DNA of 64,000 nucleotides from Theristus sp. LFF4_11 (lineage: Eukaryota; Nematoda; Chromadorea; Monhysterida; Xyalidae): positions 1-64,000 of the forward strand of contig JASANC010003343.1 of NCBI GenBank assembly GCA_030248135.1. Direction: 5' to 3'. The position numbers were made by a program, and so were the translations under genes. The notes below the pieces were generated by a model that made no database searches, was not told the origin of the DNA, and saw only the letters and a list, made by a program, of their open reading frames with translations. Of the stretch, positions 47,846-59,000 are shown one piece after another; position 1 is the stretch's first letter; every line of letters begins with the position of its first letter.

Positions 47846-48245
47846 CGCCTGCGATAATTCTAACTACAGCGGACTGCAGGCTGTCATTTGCCTAACGTGT
47901 GTTCGACGAAGCCGACACACGCTAGAGAATGGCGAATGTCGGGTTCTCATGACAACCGAGATCGAACGGGTGCTGCGTGACTGCCAATCAAGTGCACTCG
48001 GTGGCCACTGCGGTGTCGCTAAAACGTTGGTCTTGCGGCCTGGGACGATTGCGGCCCACGAAGTTTTCATGCTTTGTCACCTTTCCAGGTCAAACTGGGC
48101 ATTTTCTTGTCCCGTTTGACAGTCTGAAACTGAGAGGAACACTGAAATAAAGTAGATGTCGAGAACATCTATTGAAGTCTGTCGCATTGAAAACCAAAAT
48201 TCGTACTTTTTGTTCATTTGTTTTATTTTATTTTGTTAATAACAC

Positions 48246-50186
48246 CATAGTTGTTCCAGAGCCGAGGGGTTGGGGGGGGGCGATATAGATAGCTGGAGCA
48301 AATTTTCCAGATAGATAGATAGCTGGAAAATTTTTGGGGGGGGCCGCGGGTAGGGTTAGGGGCTATGAAAAAAATTTTTTTTATTTTTTTTTTCGTTTTT
48401 TTTTAAATTTGGATTTTTTTTTCAAACTTAAAAAAAAATTTGAAAAATTTTTCTTCTACTTTGCTCTGAAAATTCGATTTATGGCACAATTTTTTGAAAG
48501 TTCAAACCAAATTTTCTTCCCAACTTCTTTGTGTGCTCAGGTACATGTCATTATTTGGTCATTTTGACCGACGTACTCCATGTTTTTCGATTTGGATGAC
48601 TTCTAGAGTCAATTTTTAGCGTTGAAATGACTTAACTGAATTGAAATATCGTTTCAGAAATCGTTTTCTTGCAACTTAGAACATGTTTTTTCAGTCGGTA
48701 GGCCATGAGATGAACATGATATTTTGTTGATTGGCGTATGTTATAGGTCTACAATGGAGTTGTGCGATATATTGTTAAACAATTGGAGCGGAGATGTTGG
48801 TTAATACCACATCACACGACCGTTTTTCAGATACCCGATAACATGGCCACATGTTAAAACTTGCGTGCTGAGCTAAACTAACGTGTTAAACTTGCGTCTG
48901 TTAGTTGCCCGCAACGTGATCGCGAAATCATGGTACGTGTTTTCGATACGATGATTTGAAGAGTGGGCTCTCTCTCGCCATGTGGCAGATAGCATAGCTG
49001 GTTGAACCTGAAAGTAAGTGTCTTGGGGGGGGGGGGGCGACCGGGTCGACAGGGGTTGCCGCGGAGTGCTACATTATGAAAGAAATGCATATGCATCTTC
49101 ATCAAAAATCCATTCCACTGGCACGGGTGCAGCGGTTTCACACGCACAACATCTACCCATCTGTGGGGAAGTGTCAGGAACCCATCTGTGAAACTTGACG
49201 ATGCGGAAAATGGACCAGACACCAGAAAGCAAACCAAAACGATGAACCGATTTCATTCATCGCTACATTATCAGTTTCTTCTTCAGTTCACCAGTTTTTA
49301 TTGTTTCTTCAGTTCACCACTTTCTTCGTCAGTTTTTTTCATTGTTCCAAATCCAAACTAGGCTCTGAGTCTTTCTGTCCGTTCCATCTTCCATAGGGAA
49401 AACACGAAGTTTTGAACAACCGATCGAAATGTCCATCCGGAAATTTTTCATCAAGGCAGCCAGCCAGGTGTAACCAACCACCACCCATCAGCGTGCCAGA
49501 TTCGTTTTTCATTTGTTTTCTTTGGCCAACCAATCACCGTGCTAGATTCTCGTTTTCTTATTTGTTTTCTGGGCTACCAAATCAGGGCACGATCAAATCA
49601 GGTTTCGTAAAACGCAACGTGCAACATGGAATTGCATTTTCTTCTCTTTGATTGAAAACTAAACTAAACAAATAGAATGAGTTGGCTGGCACACCTTTCT
49701 AAAACATATATTTCTAAAGCGCGTGCGTGATTGCTTATAATTCACGCTTTGGTTTTCTTTTTGCTGTTTAGTACAAAATATTTCTTTCCCTATGTAGGCC
49801 AACCGGGTTGCCGACTTAGCTACAGCAAACAGGAATTTTCGAACACAGTCAAATTTTGGTAATTTTCTAAAGAGGAACAACTAAGAACGGTTCAATATTC
49901 AAGTACACGTCGAAAATTGTCCTGTTTTACTGTTGAAAATGCAACTTTCCCTCTATGAAATGGACATAATTTCAATAAAACACGATTTTCGCTCTTATAG
50001 TTTTCCGGATCGTTCTGAAAATAGTCTAGATGAACTCAGCTCGACGAGACGCTTCGAACAAACCTAACTTGTAAAAAAAATTATTTTTTTTAAAGATTTT
50101 TTTTTTAATTTAAAAAAAATCCGGATTTTTTTTCCCCTAACCCTAGCCGCGGCGGGGGGGGGGCATGTGACTTTGGGGGGGGCCGG
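48246..50186 (+). mobile_element. MITE-A copy H, interrupted and truncated (start of nest II)
   Basis: It begins CATAGTTGTTCCAGAGCC at 48246, is split by element X (48351-50145), and resumes with GCATGTGACTTTGGGGG and GGCCGGTCAAA. At about 50187 it stops abruptly and runs into family Y sequence, so the right end is lost. The junction shares a short AAA tract. Confidence 0.8.
48351..50145. mobile_element. hAT-like element X, telomere-like termini
   Basis: The termini TAGGGTTAGGGG and CCCCTAACCCTA are perfect 12-bp inverted repeats. The flanks GCCGCGGG (48343-48350) and GCCGCGGC (50146-50153) match at 7 of 8 positions, fitting an 8-bp duplication. The element is 1795 bp. Short frames occur inside (49074-49533), but I cannot recognise transposase motifs. 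A fragment of the same family is at 32461-32725. Confidence 0.75.
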
Positions 50187-50818
50187 TCAAAAAACTTCAT
50201 CGCAGAAGTTGCTGAAGCCTAAAATCAGTCGGTTTTATCTGCTGACGGTTTTACGACGTAATATCAAAGAAAATTTTTGTTGAACTTCCGGAAAATTGAA
50301 AAATTGAGGTTTTCAGACAGTACCGTGCCCAAAACAATTTTCGAAGGGGGGGGGGTATGGTGCCGTGGGGGGGGGGGTGCCGATCAAAAAGTGAGGGGGG
50401 GTCCAACCAATGGTAACGTGGGACCCCCCCCATGGGGGTCCCATGGGGGGTGCATTTTTTCAAAATTTTCTGTGGGGGGTCCACCCCCCCCCCCCCGCCC
50501 CCGGATAATTTTTCGCTCAAATTTTTAAGGAAAAACGCTAAATTTTGCTGCAAAATCGTTGAAATTACAATGAAGCATAGTTGTTCTTGGGGGGGGGGCC
50601 TGGGGGGGCCGCCCCCCCCAAAAATTTTTCGAATCTATCTCTATCAAACAGGTTTTTTCGGCTCAGCTAGAGTTGGTAAAAAACCGGTTTTTTATATTGC
50701 CAGGAAAAAAACCGGTTTCTTTTCCGTTTTAAAACCGTTTTAAAACCATAAAAAACCGAATGCTTCCCAGCTCCTAAACTTTTCAGAACTTGGCATCTTA
50801 AACTCAAAATAGGAAATA

Positions 50819-51740
50819 CAGGGTGGGCCAAAAAAAGGTTCCATTTTCAAACTGCTGTCACTGGCTGGTGTTTTAATATTATGAGCTGAAATTTTCAGCA
50901 CTGATAAAACATGCGTTGCCATTTTACTGACAAATTTTTTTTTCCGATATATAATTCCTAACGCTCACTGTGGCAGATTTTCTAAAAAGCTCGAAAATCA
51001 ACAAATTGACTGAAATGAGTGCAATAAAAAATTAGTATCAAGATGCGTGTTTCAATTTTGAAACTGTTGCGAAGGTGACAAATTGGTCTTTTTGGATACC
51101 CGTGATAGTTCAAATCATGCGCTCAGAGTGGAAAGGTCTCACACTTGAATTGCATTTGAGCACCTCGAGGAAATTCTGATGTTTCACAACGGACTCGAGT
51201 CAGCAGCCATGCGACTGCGACAGAAAGAATTGTTCAGTTGATTTTTTGTTTTCTGTGTTGCTCTGTCTGTTAATTTGTTTCTTTTGAAAAGTTTTTCTGC
51301 GGTTTGAATAAAAACAGTGTTTCAGTTTCAGTTTTCTGCAGTTTCGTCATGGTTAAGTGGACAGCAGAACAACGGGTCTGGTGTGCTCTTGGTGGGTTGG
51401 TGGGAGATTGGTGGGAGCAATCTGAAAGTTTTTCTGCAGTGACTCGCCAGTTTCGCGTAAAATTCCATCCAGCCGCTGCCGGACGACAAACCTTGATGAT
51501 GATTATTTGGATGTCTATGAGCTGTTAAATTCTTGGTTAAAAATCCGTTTTTTTTTGAAAATTTGGGAATTTTTAAACATTGTGCTGTAAAACTGAATCT
51601 ACTTGACCAAACTAGATAAAAATTTTGTCAGAAAAATGGCATCACATGTTTTATCAATGCTGAAAATTTCAGCTCATAATATTGAAATACCAGCCAGTGA
51701 CAGCAGTTTGAAAATGGAACCTTTTTTTTGGCCCACTCTG
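50819..51740. mobile_element. Tc1/mariner element G with transposase remnant
   Basis: The ends are CAGGGTGGGCCAAAAAAAGG and CTTTTTTTTGGCCCACTCTG, flanked by TA at 50817-50818 and 51741-51742. The inverted arms extend about 130 bp. The interior carries an open frame on the + strand whose start resembles the N-terminal helix-turn-helix part of Tc1/mariner transposases. The element is 922 bp, too short for a complete transposase gene. Confidence 0.85.
51349..51528 (+). pseudogene. Tc1/mariner transposase, N-terminal remnant
   Basis: From the ATG at 51349 the frame reads MVKWTAEQRVWCALGGLVGD and continues with a stretch matching VTRQFRVKFHPAAAGRQTL, then stops. WTAEQRVWC followed by RQFRxxFxxxxxxRxT is the pattern of the first helix-turn-helix in this transposase group. 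The catalytic DDE/D region is absent, so it is a broken copy. The similarity is from pattern recognition only. Confidence 0.6.
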
Positions 51741-53146
51741 TACATCAAAATTAGTAATTTTGAGCAGCGTAAAATGCTGTTTTCGGGCATACAACCGACC
51801 CAATATGCTATTTTTGCCACCAAATGCTACCCAATTTTTTGTTTCAAATCAAATTAATTTCGCTTTCATTGGTTTCCAAAGCAGCACGTTTAATAAATTG
51901 AAAGCAAAGACTGGGCAGTGACCGTGTAGATGTGGGGAGCGGGGAGGGACGGTTGCAAGGAGACCGGATAGCTGACCCCGATTAGGGGGCGAGATTTGCA
52001 GAACTGCAAAGTGAAACCGGTGGCGGATTGCGTTTGAAAAATAACATTTCATCAGTTACCCTTTGCAAATCGACAACATCGTCAGTTACCTACTCTGCAT
52101 ATGCACTTAGTTTAGCAGTCACCTTGTCTTCATCGTAATTCACTTGACCCTTGCCACAAAAGCTTCTGCAAAATGATGCTTCACCAGTTCAGTTTGACAG
52201 TTCACTGCACCGTTTTTTCAAAAATATAATTTTACATTTTATCAATCAAACGAAGAGTTGTGATTTTTGACCACGAAGTTTGAAAATTTTTAAGGTAAAA
52301 AACCGGTTCTTTATTTTTTCAAGAAAAAAAACTGAAAAAAAAACGGTTTTAAAACGGAAAAGAAACCGGGTTTTTTCCTGTGCCAACCCTAGGCTCAGCT
52401 ATTATCTATCTGAAAAAATTTCTCAGCCAGCTATCTGTCTAAAAATTTTTGTCTTCAAAGACATAAAATGAGTCAATTTTTTACCAAAATTGACCATTTT
52501 TGCTCGTAATTCTTGAAAATTTCGTTAATTTTAGGTAAAATACGCGTTTATACTTGATTTTTAGTGTATTTTTAGCATTATTTTGCTGTTTTTATAGCTT
52601 TTTAGCGTTTTAGCTATCTATCTATCAAATTATTTCAAAATTTTGACCGCCCCCCCCCCAAAGTCACACGGCCCCCCCCCCGCGGCCCCCCCCCCCAAAA
52701 TTTTCCAGCTATCTATCTATCCAAAAAAATTGCTCCAGCTATCTATATCGGCCCCCCCCAACCCCTCGGCTCTGGAACAACTATGCAATGAAGATGGTCA
52801 AGTTATCATATATTCAGCTTATATTATGGACTTTATAGACAAAAAATCATAATTTTCGAAAAAAATTTTAGGGTGTACGGAAAATTTTGGGGGGTCTCCC
52901 CCACACAAAATTTCATGGGGGGTGTGGGGGGGTGTCGGCCAAATTTTCGAGGGGGGGTCCGATGGGGGGGGGGGTGCCCGGTTTTAGGGGGGGTGGCACG
53001 GTACACCCCCCACCCGACGGTCTCTGGTGCTCTGGGGGGGGACCCCCCCACCCCCCCCTCGCCCACAGTACTGTTTTCAGAGCATATTGGAAGAAAATTT
53101 TTCGCAACGCTTCAAGCAAGTGATTAAAGCTAAGCTACTTCTTTTT

Positions 53147-53742
53147 TAGGGATGGCACGTGAAAAACCGATTTTTTTCATGAAAAAAACCCGTTTCTTTT
53201 CAAGCCAAGAAGAATAAAAAACCTGTTTTTTACCAATAGAAAATCTGAATTTTCAGTCGTCGAAACAAATCCAATCCAAAATTTCAATCGTCGAATCCAT
53301 CACTCAATTGTGCGGGAAAAGCAACACTTTTAATTTTTTTTGTTCGCGCGCCGGTTCCGGAAACCCTAAGGTACCAAACTCCGACGAAAACGGGCAATAC
53401 TGCCCCGACCCAAATTTACCCTTGGCTCTGGAGGGGTAGACCATCAGATGTTGTTGGTCACTTTAGTTTCTCCATTGTGTATGTCTTGTTCGCAGCGAGG
53501 TTCGATCGAACTTTCCACCTACAGAACGGTAGACGAAGCCCTACACCTGCGCCACAGACGCGACAGATTATTGTTCACAAAACCGGCAAGAACAGGTTTT
53601 ATCCAGCTTTTCTTGCTCAACTGTGTTGTGTGTTTGGAAAAATCCAGAGTGATATTCTGAAGCTGAAAAACCGTTTGTAAAAAAAACCCTGGTAAAAACA
53701 GTTTTAAAACCGTGAAATAACCTGACGTGACCCACCCACCTA
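53147..53742. repeat. Diverged element F relative, containing SINE-1 copy 2
   Basis: The left part (TAGGGATGGCACGTGAAAAACC) and right part (AGTTTTAAAACCGTGAAATAACC) resemble the termini and subterminal motifs of element F. No target duplication is evident, so the limits are approximate. Confidence 0.4.
53329..53561 (-). mobile_element. tRNA-derived SINE (SINE-1), copy 2
   Basis: On the minus strand it reads GCGTCTGTGGCGCAGGTG, with box B-like GTTCGATCGAACC, the same body as copy 1 and an A-rich tail (complement of the T-run at 53329-53341). It differs from copy 1 by scattered substitutions and a small insertion at box B. Confidence 0.85.
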
Positions 53743-54328
53743 ACGAGCTGACGACGGCACACGGCAGTCAAATATCAATTGGGGGAAGCGCAGCAGACCC
53801 GGTCCCAACGCGTATCTGCGTTGTGTCTGCGTTATGATTTGTGGTCCTGTTTGTGTGAGTTTTTCAATTTTGAATTTGGTGGAGTGGATGTCAACTACAA
53901 ATTTCGACTCTGAGGGAATGTGGAATTTTGTTCCACAACTACATACAATTACATTTCTTAAAGAACCATATTTTGCACCGGTTGTTGAACGTCAGTCGAA
54001 ACGCAACACAAATTTGTATCACGATGGTATAGCGCATCAGTTGACGCTCAGTCAAAATGTCCTGTTAGTTTCATAACAATCACTGAAGAAATGAAGGGTT
54101 TTAATTTAAATTACTATATGAGCGAAAACCCACTGTCAACCAATTGAGAAAAACAAGTTGTTTTGCACCGCACGTATCAGATAAACAAAGCAACCTTTCA
54201 TGAGCAACGTCCGAAACAAAAACATGTGTCATTGAACCATCGTAATAAACCGTACCACCGACGACACATTTCAATGAATCGTACGCCGTAAAATGCAACC
54301 AGCAAAGAATAATCATCGTGCACATGTG
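53743..54328. other. Intergenic, no gene supported
   Basis: Downstream of the globin gene. Frames at 53834-54076 and 54101-54325 have no recognisable features. Confidence 0.35.
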
Positions 54329-55089
54329 TCAAATGAGCGGTCTAGAAACAGGGGAAACAGACACCCTAGCAGCAACGGTTGACTTGCGTCGTTCCGTCCT
54401 CAGTCGATCATAGTAGCCGGCGCGAACGTTGCTCAGAATGATCGCCACCAAACCGCCCCATGCCTCGATCACGTCCGATTGTCCGTGTTGCGCCATGTCC
54501 AATCGCGTGCATTCGACCGTCATATAGTCGGCGATGGTCACCAGATAGTCCGGCTTGAATCCCAGCTTTTTCAAGTCCACATGTCGTTCGCCCATCAGCC
54601 GCGACAGCCGCAGCACCTCGTCGATGTGATCGAGATTGTCGACGATCTCCTCCATAAACTCCGTCCACATTTGTCCCATCGCCGGCCAATTCGCCCGCCC
54701 GATTTCGGCGAAATAGTCGCGAAAATCTAAGCGTTTCTCGTAAGTCAACATCAGAATACGATAACCGATGTCTTCCGGTCGATTGTTGAAGTTTTCGCGA
54801 ATCAACTCGCGATGCGGACGCGAGATTGGATGCGTCGTCAGTTTCTTCTCTTTGTCTTTGCGCTTTTGTCGTGGGCTAGGCTGCGGGTTCAACGATTTTT
54901 CGGTCTGCTCATTTGGCGAGTTCACTCGAGACGTTTGTGGAACGGCGCCGTCAGCTGCCGTGATCGCGTTGTCAGGTTTTTCTGAAACACCAAAAATAGT
55001 TATCGGCACCATTCGCACTAGAAACTGAGCTGATCTTAAAATAATCAGTCGACAACAAGACACCAACCTTTTGAACTTTTTCCACCCAT
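54329..55089 (-). CDS. Globin with N-terminal myristoylation signal, two exons
   Basis: Exon 1 (55068-55089) encodes MGGKSSK and a split codon; exon 2 is 54329-54981. The product is 224 residues. A charged, disordered N-terminal extension (about residues 8-60) leads into a globin fold at about 60-200, with FNNRPEDIGYRILMLTYEK (helices A/B), a Phe at the CD corner in FRDYFAEIG, EEIVDNLDHI (helix E), GERHVDLKKLGFKPDYL with the proximal His, and AWGGLVAIIL (helix H). This is the pattern of nematode-type and other protostome globins. Gly2 with Ser6 fits the N-myristoylation consensus, so I infer a membrane-bound globin, more likely a sensor or redox protein than an oxygen carrier. The distal position does not look like His. 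The last 25 residues could hide a further intron. Confidence 0.88.
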
Positions 55090-56096
55090 ATTGAACGAAC
55101 GCACTTTGTCAATGACGCCTTTCAACAACAAACACGAGCCGCTGAAATGAATCTGCGCATGTAAAAAATGTGTTTAAGCTGACGTGAAGCATAGTGCAAA
55201 TAAACAACTGCTGCTGCGAAAAACAATTTGCGTTTACACGATTACATTTACAGACACATTCTCTTTAAAAGGTGCGGATTATAGATCTCCATTGAGCGGA
55301 CAAAAACCGTTTTGACACGATGTTGAAAGCATACTCAACTGGAACTCTGCACCACGTGCAGGTTTTCGACCATATTTCTTCGAGAAATTTTCACCAAATG
55401 TGAGAAAACCCAGCACTGTGACAAGTGTGCAGTATCTCTGAGAGTTTAACGCATTAGGAGCAGAAAAAGCCAAAGGACAGAAAGTTTGCGACTTTCAAGC
55501 GGAACTTATTGGAAACTAGATACATCTGTTGTAATCTTTTTCACAACATTGAACAAAGCCGTCATGTCCAAATCCAAATACATAAACACAACATTACATT
55601 TATGTGGATAAAAACTAAAAACAACTTGCCTGATAGGAGCGTTGAGTATGAATGAGTACCCAGATCAAAAAATCTCTGGTCTTTTAACAGTTTTAAAATT
55701 TGCTTTTCACCACACGTCCAATTTTTAATAATTTTTTATTATTGTACTTTTTGAACACGAAACAACTACCATACATGTCATGACATGGCACGCCACAAAT
55801 CACAGCCACTATACAATAATAGAAATGATGTTTTTTTTAAAAGCTCTTGTCACAACTCCAGCGCTTGAGTGTTTCATATGAAGATAACCACGTACAGTAT
55901 AAAACTTTATGCGTTGAGAAAATTTTAACACGTCGCATAAACATATGAACTATTCAAAAAATGAAATAACGCCCTTTTAAAGCATAAAATTTTAAAATGA
56001 CAAATTTAATCAACAAAGCGTCTCCAGGTCTCAAATCAGATTTGAAACAAATGATTCAAAAAAATAATCAAACTCTAAAAAGTATAAAATGAAAAA
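55090..56096. other. Intergenic, AT-rich, no gene supported
   Basis: Contains the promoter side of the globin gene and the 3' flank of the 56097-63779 gene. No repeat family was recognised here. Confidence 0.4.
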
Positions 56097-59000
56097 TTAT
56101 TTTCTATCCAAAACACGTCTTACTATTGCCAAATTATCATCGGTTATATCATTACCCGAGCTCAACATTATTGTGTCCAGTTGTGGACAGTGGACAGCGA
56201 GATTTGTCAACGACGGTGCGCAGTTGTTCGTCAAATTATTCCCTGTAATAAATGCTGTTGATGGGTTGCTACGATTTACTTCAGTCTTTACACACCCTTT
56301 GCCCACATGTTGTTGTTTGTTGCCCCCTTTTTTATCCTTACCCAACGCCCTTGGGGAAAGGCAGTGTCGCAATTTTTTATTGTCCACCACATGGGCTGCG
56401 ATGTTGAAAGCAGTTTCTCTGCTATAGAAGTGGGGTGGAGGATAGGATTAAGTTCCTCGCCACCGGAACAGCAATCTTGTAAATCAAGAAAGCCGACGTT
56501 TATGCGCGAAATAACCCCCAACGGGGAGGGGGGCGATTGGAAGTGCCAAGTGCTATCCACTCAGCCACTCAGCCGGCCCCTTTGCCCACATCTCAACTTG
56601 TAGAGAATGATCGAGCAAACCCTAAGACAGTTTGACTAAACAGCGTGACCAACCGTCAAAGTCGACAAATTTCAAGACTGCACTAGATGTGAGGGCGATG
56701 CAGATATCGCCAGCGACGTCGTCGCCCATCATGCAGTAGTCAAAGCTGATCGCCTCAATTCTGTGCTGTGTCAACGCCCGCGACAATGTTCGCCAGCCGT
56801 CAGTGGTCACGTGACGACTGCCGCCAAGATTGACGCTCTTGATTGCGTTATCTGGTTCGTTCAAAATGTTGGCAAGCGCACACACCGAACGGTCGGCCAG
56901 CTGATTCTCGCCTACGAAGAATTTTTTGGTGGCACACTTGAAAGGGTTTTGTGAAAGCAGTTCACCAAAACATCACATGTGAAAGCAGTTAACCAAAACA
57001 TCCATGGTTTCGCTTTGTACTGAAACTGACCAATATCGATCCTGCGCAGCGTTTTTCGCAGAGCGTTATCATTCGTAATGGCAGTAAGCAACTGTGACAT
57101 TCCGACGTCCCCTAATTGGTTATCGTGCAATCTAAATTTGGTTTCATGTCATGCATCATACATGTCAAGCGCGAAAGTAAAAATGGAACCAATCCCATGC
57201 CAAAAAACGAAGAAACAATTTTGCACTGACTAACAATAGAATTTCCACAGGTCGATTGCTTATCAGTCGAATCAGATCCGGTACACTTTCTTCGGTCAGC
57301 TGATTATTGTTCAGATTTATGACCTAAAAACGCGCTGAACTGTCGTGTTTTAAATTTGTTTTGTATTCAAAATTGTGGTGACAACTTAGCAGAGCGCCAT
57401 AACAGGCCAAACGATCAACGTGCTAGCCTGAATTTCTGATTGATTGTCCTGCTGTTCTAGGTTGTCACAAATGACGCGTAGCGCGTGGTCGGTCAACCCT
57501 GCAGATCTGAGCGATACCGTTCGCATTTGCTGATTCGCAGCCAGCGCTTTTGCTACCTGCACTTTAACGTCAGAACTATTCCTTCGAAACTATCAAATGT
57601 AAAGACAGCCACAACATACCTGTTCTATCTCCTTTGGATCATCACTGATGCTTTGTCGACCAGACAATGTGACATCTTCCGTGCTCAACTCGGATGCTCG
57701 ATTCTCGCCGTGTAATGTTTCAGTTGCCGGAATACCCTGAAGCTGAATTCATTTATCCGTCAACATTCCGAGCTGATTCCAAATCTGATGAATCATGGGA
57801 AACAGACCAGTCCTTTCAAAGGGACCACATCAGCCTCGTCACGGGGCGTTGGTGTATTTGCTTCGATTGCTATCTGCGGCGGCTTCAAATTCTGTTCATC
57901 ATTTGAGCCATCCTCTGCTTTTTCGCTGTTGATGCTGATTGTTATAAACATCAGTCTGGCTTTTTTGACATAATCAAACTGAAATCTAAGAATAAGTTTT
58001 TAAGCTCAGACAATTGAAACAACCTCGCAGCATCATCGGCAGTCGATTCCGGTTTTGGATCGTGTGGCGGATCTTCACGTTCATTGTGCTCTTCAGCTTC
58101 ATCATCTGGACCAGATTCTTCAGAGCCTGACTGCTTTGAGTGTTTGGATTCTAAAGTTGTGATTTTGGATTAGAATTCGAAATTCGAAAAAAAGAATCTA
58201 ACCAAATAAAAACCCAACAAAACATGGCGTTTCGACCTAAGCACAAGACGCCGAGCAATGGTGGTCTCTTCAGTTGTGCCCATTGCCCAAAAACTCAATA
58301 AATCAATTTGCAAAGTTTATGTTTTTTCGATCACTATCATTTGCACTGACAAAAAAAATCAAATGTTTCGAATGTGTACCATTATCGGAGATTTCATTTG
58401 CATTTTTGTCGCCATCTTCGGCAATTGATGAAAGTATCTCATTTTTGTTCTCGTCTTGATCATTGGTGTTTGTTGTGCCCTCACTTGAATCAGACTGTTG
58501 CTTCTCTTGGTCAGCTGCGCTGTCGTCTGCCAAATCGGAGCTGACAAACAAACAATGGTTTTTGAATTACGCACGATTTCCTTTAAAAAAATCAGCGTCA
58601 AAAAGAGATCCATATCCGCTTTTGTTGAAAATACTGAGTAGATAATCTCACACGAGACAGCAACATACTGGCTTTCCTGCCTCACAAAAGCAATACCAAC
58701 TGGTGTTTTGCATTCAACTATTCATCGAAATGAATTTACACCATCTGGCAAGTAAACTGATAAACCGGATTCTTACTCATCAGAACCAGCGGAGGACGGC
58801 TGCAGGCCTTTCACAGCTTTGCAAATGCGACAAGTAGGCATTTCGTTGAGATTCTCAAAGTTACAAATATTGCACATCCACCGGTCGCCTTCGGATTCGG
58901 AGGATTCCGTTTCTGTTTGCGACTCCTCTTCGTCACTTCCACTGGTAGACTCTTCCACATTATCTCCACTGTTGCTGCTTTTTTCGTTGTCGTCGCTCGC

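Larger units (their letters stand above)
46879..48245. other. Intergenic: MITE, tandem repeat and repeat fragments
   Basis: It contains the promoter side of the BTB gene, the MITE at 46958-47180, a family Y fragment near 47590-47665 and the 48-bp tandem repeat at 47684-47779. No coding exon is supported. Confidence 0.5.
50668..52391. mobile_element. hAT-like element F, inserted in copy E
   Basis: The ends are TAGAGTTGGTAAAAAACCGG and CCAACCCTA. An exact 8-bp duplication GGCTCAGC lies at 50660-50667 and 52392-52399. Subterminal regions repeat AAAACCGGTTT and AAACGGTTTT motifs. It contains element G. A diverged relative seems to lie at about 53147-53742. Confidence 0.87.
50576..52785 (-). mobile_element. 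MITE-A copy E, inserted in Z
   Basis: A reverse-orientation family A element from CATAGTTGTTCTTGG to GAACAACTATG. The 8-bp duplication CAATGAAG lies at 50568-50575 and 52786-52793. It is interrupted by element F at 50668-52391. Confidence 0.92.
50318..53073. mobile_element. hAT-like element Z, host of a nest
   Basis: The termini are CAGTACCGTG and CACAGTACTG, with an exact 8-bp duplication TTTTCAGA at 50310-50317 and 53074-53081. Long G and C tracts lie inside both ends (50346-50500 and 52890-53065). It carries the later insertion 50576-52785. A Z fragment is present at 32346-32460. No transposase frame is visible in its own sequence. Confidence 0.82.
50187..53115. mobile_element. Family Y fragment split by element Z
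   Basis: 50187-50317 and 53082-53115 are colinear with family Y (AACTTCATCGCAG to GGTTTTCAGAGCATATT). They are separated by element Z, whose insertion duplicated TTTTCAGA. Both ends of the fragment are truncated. Confidence 0.75.
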
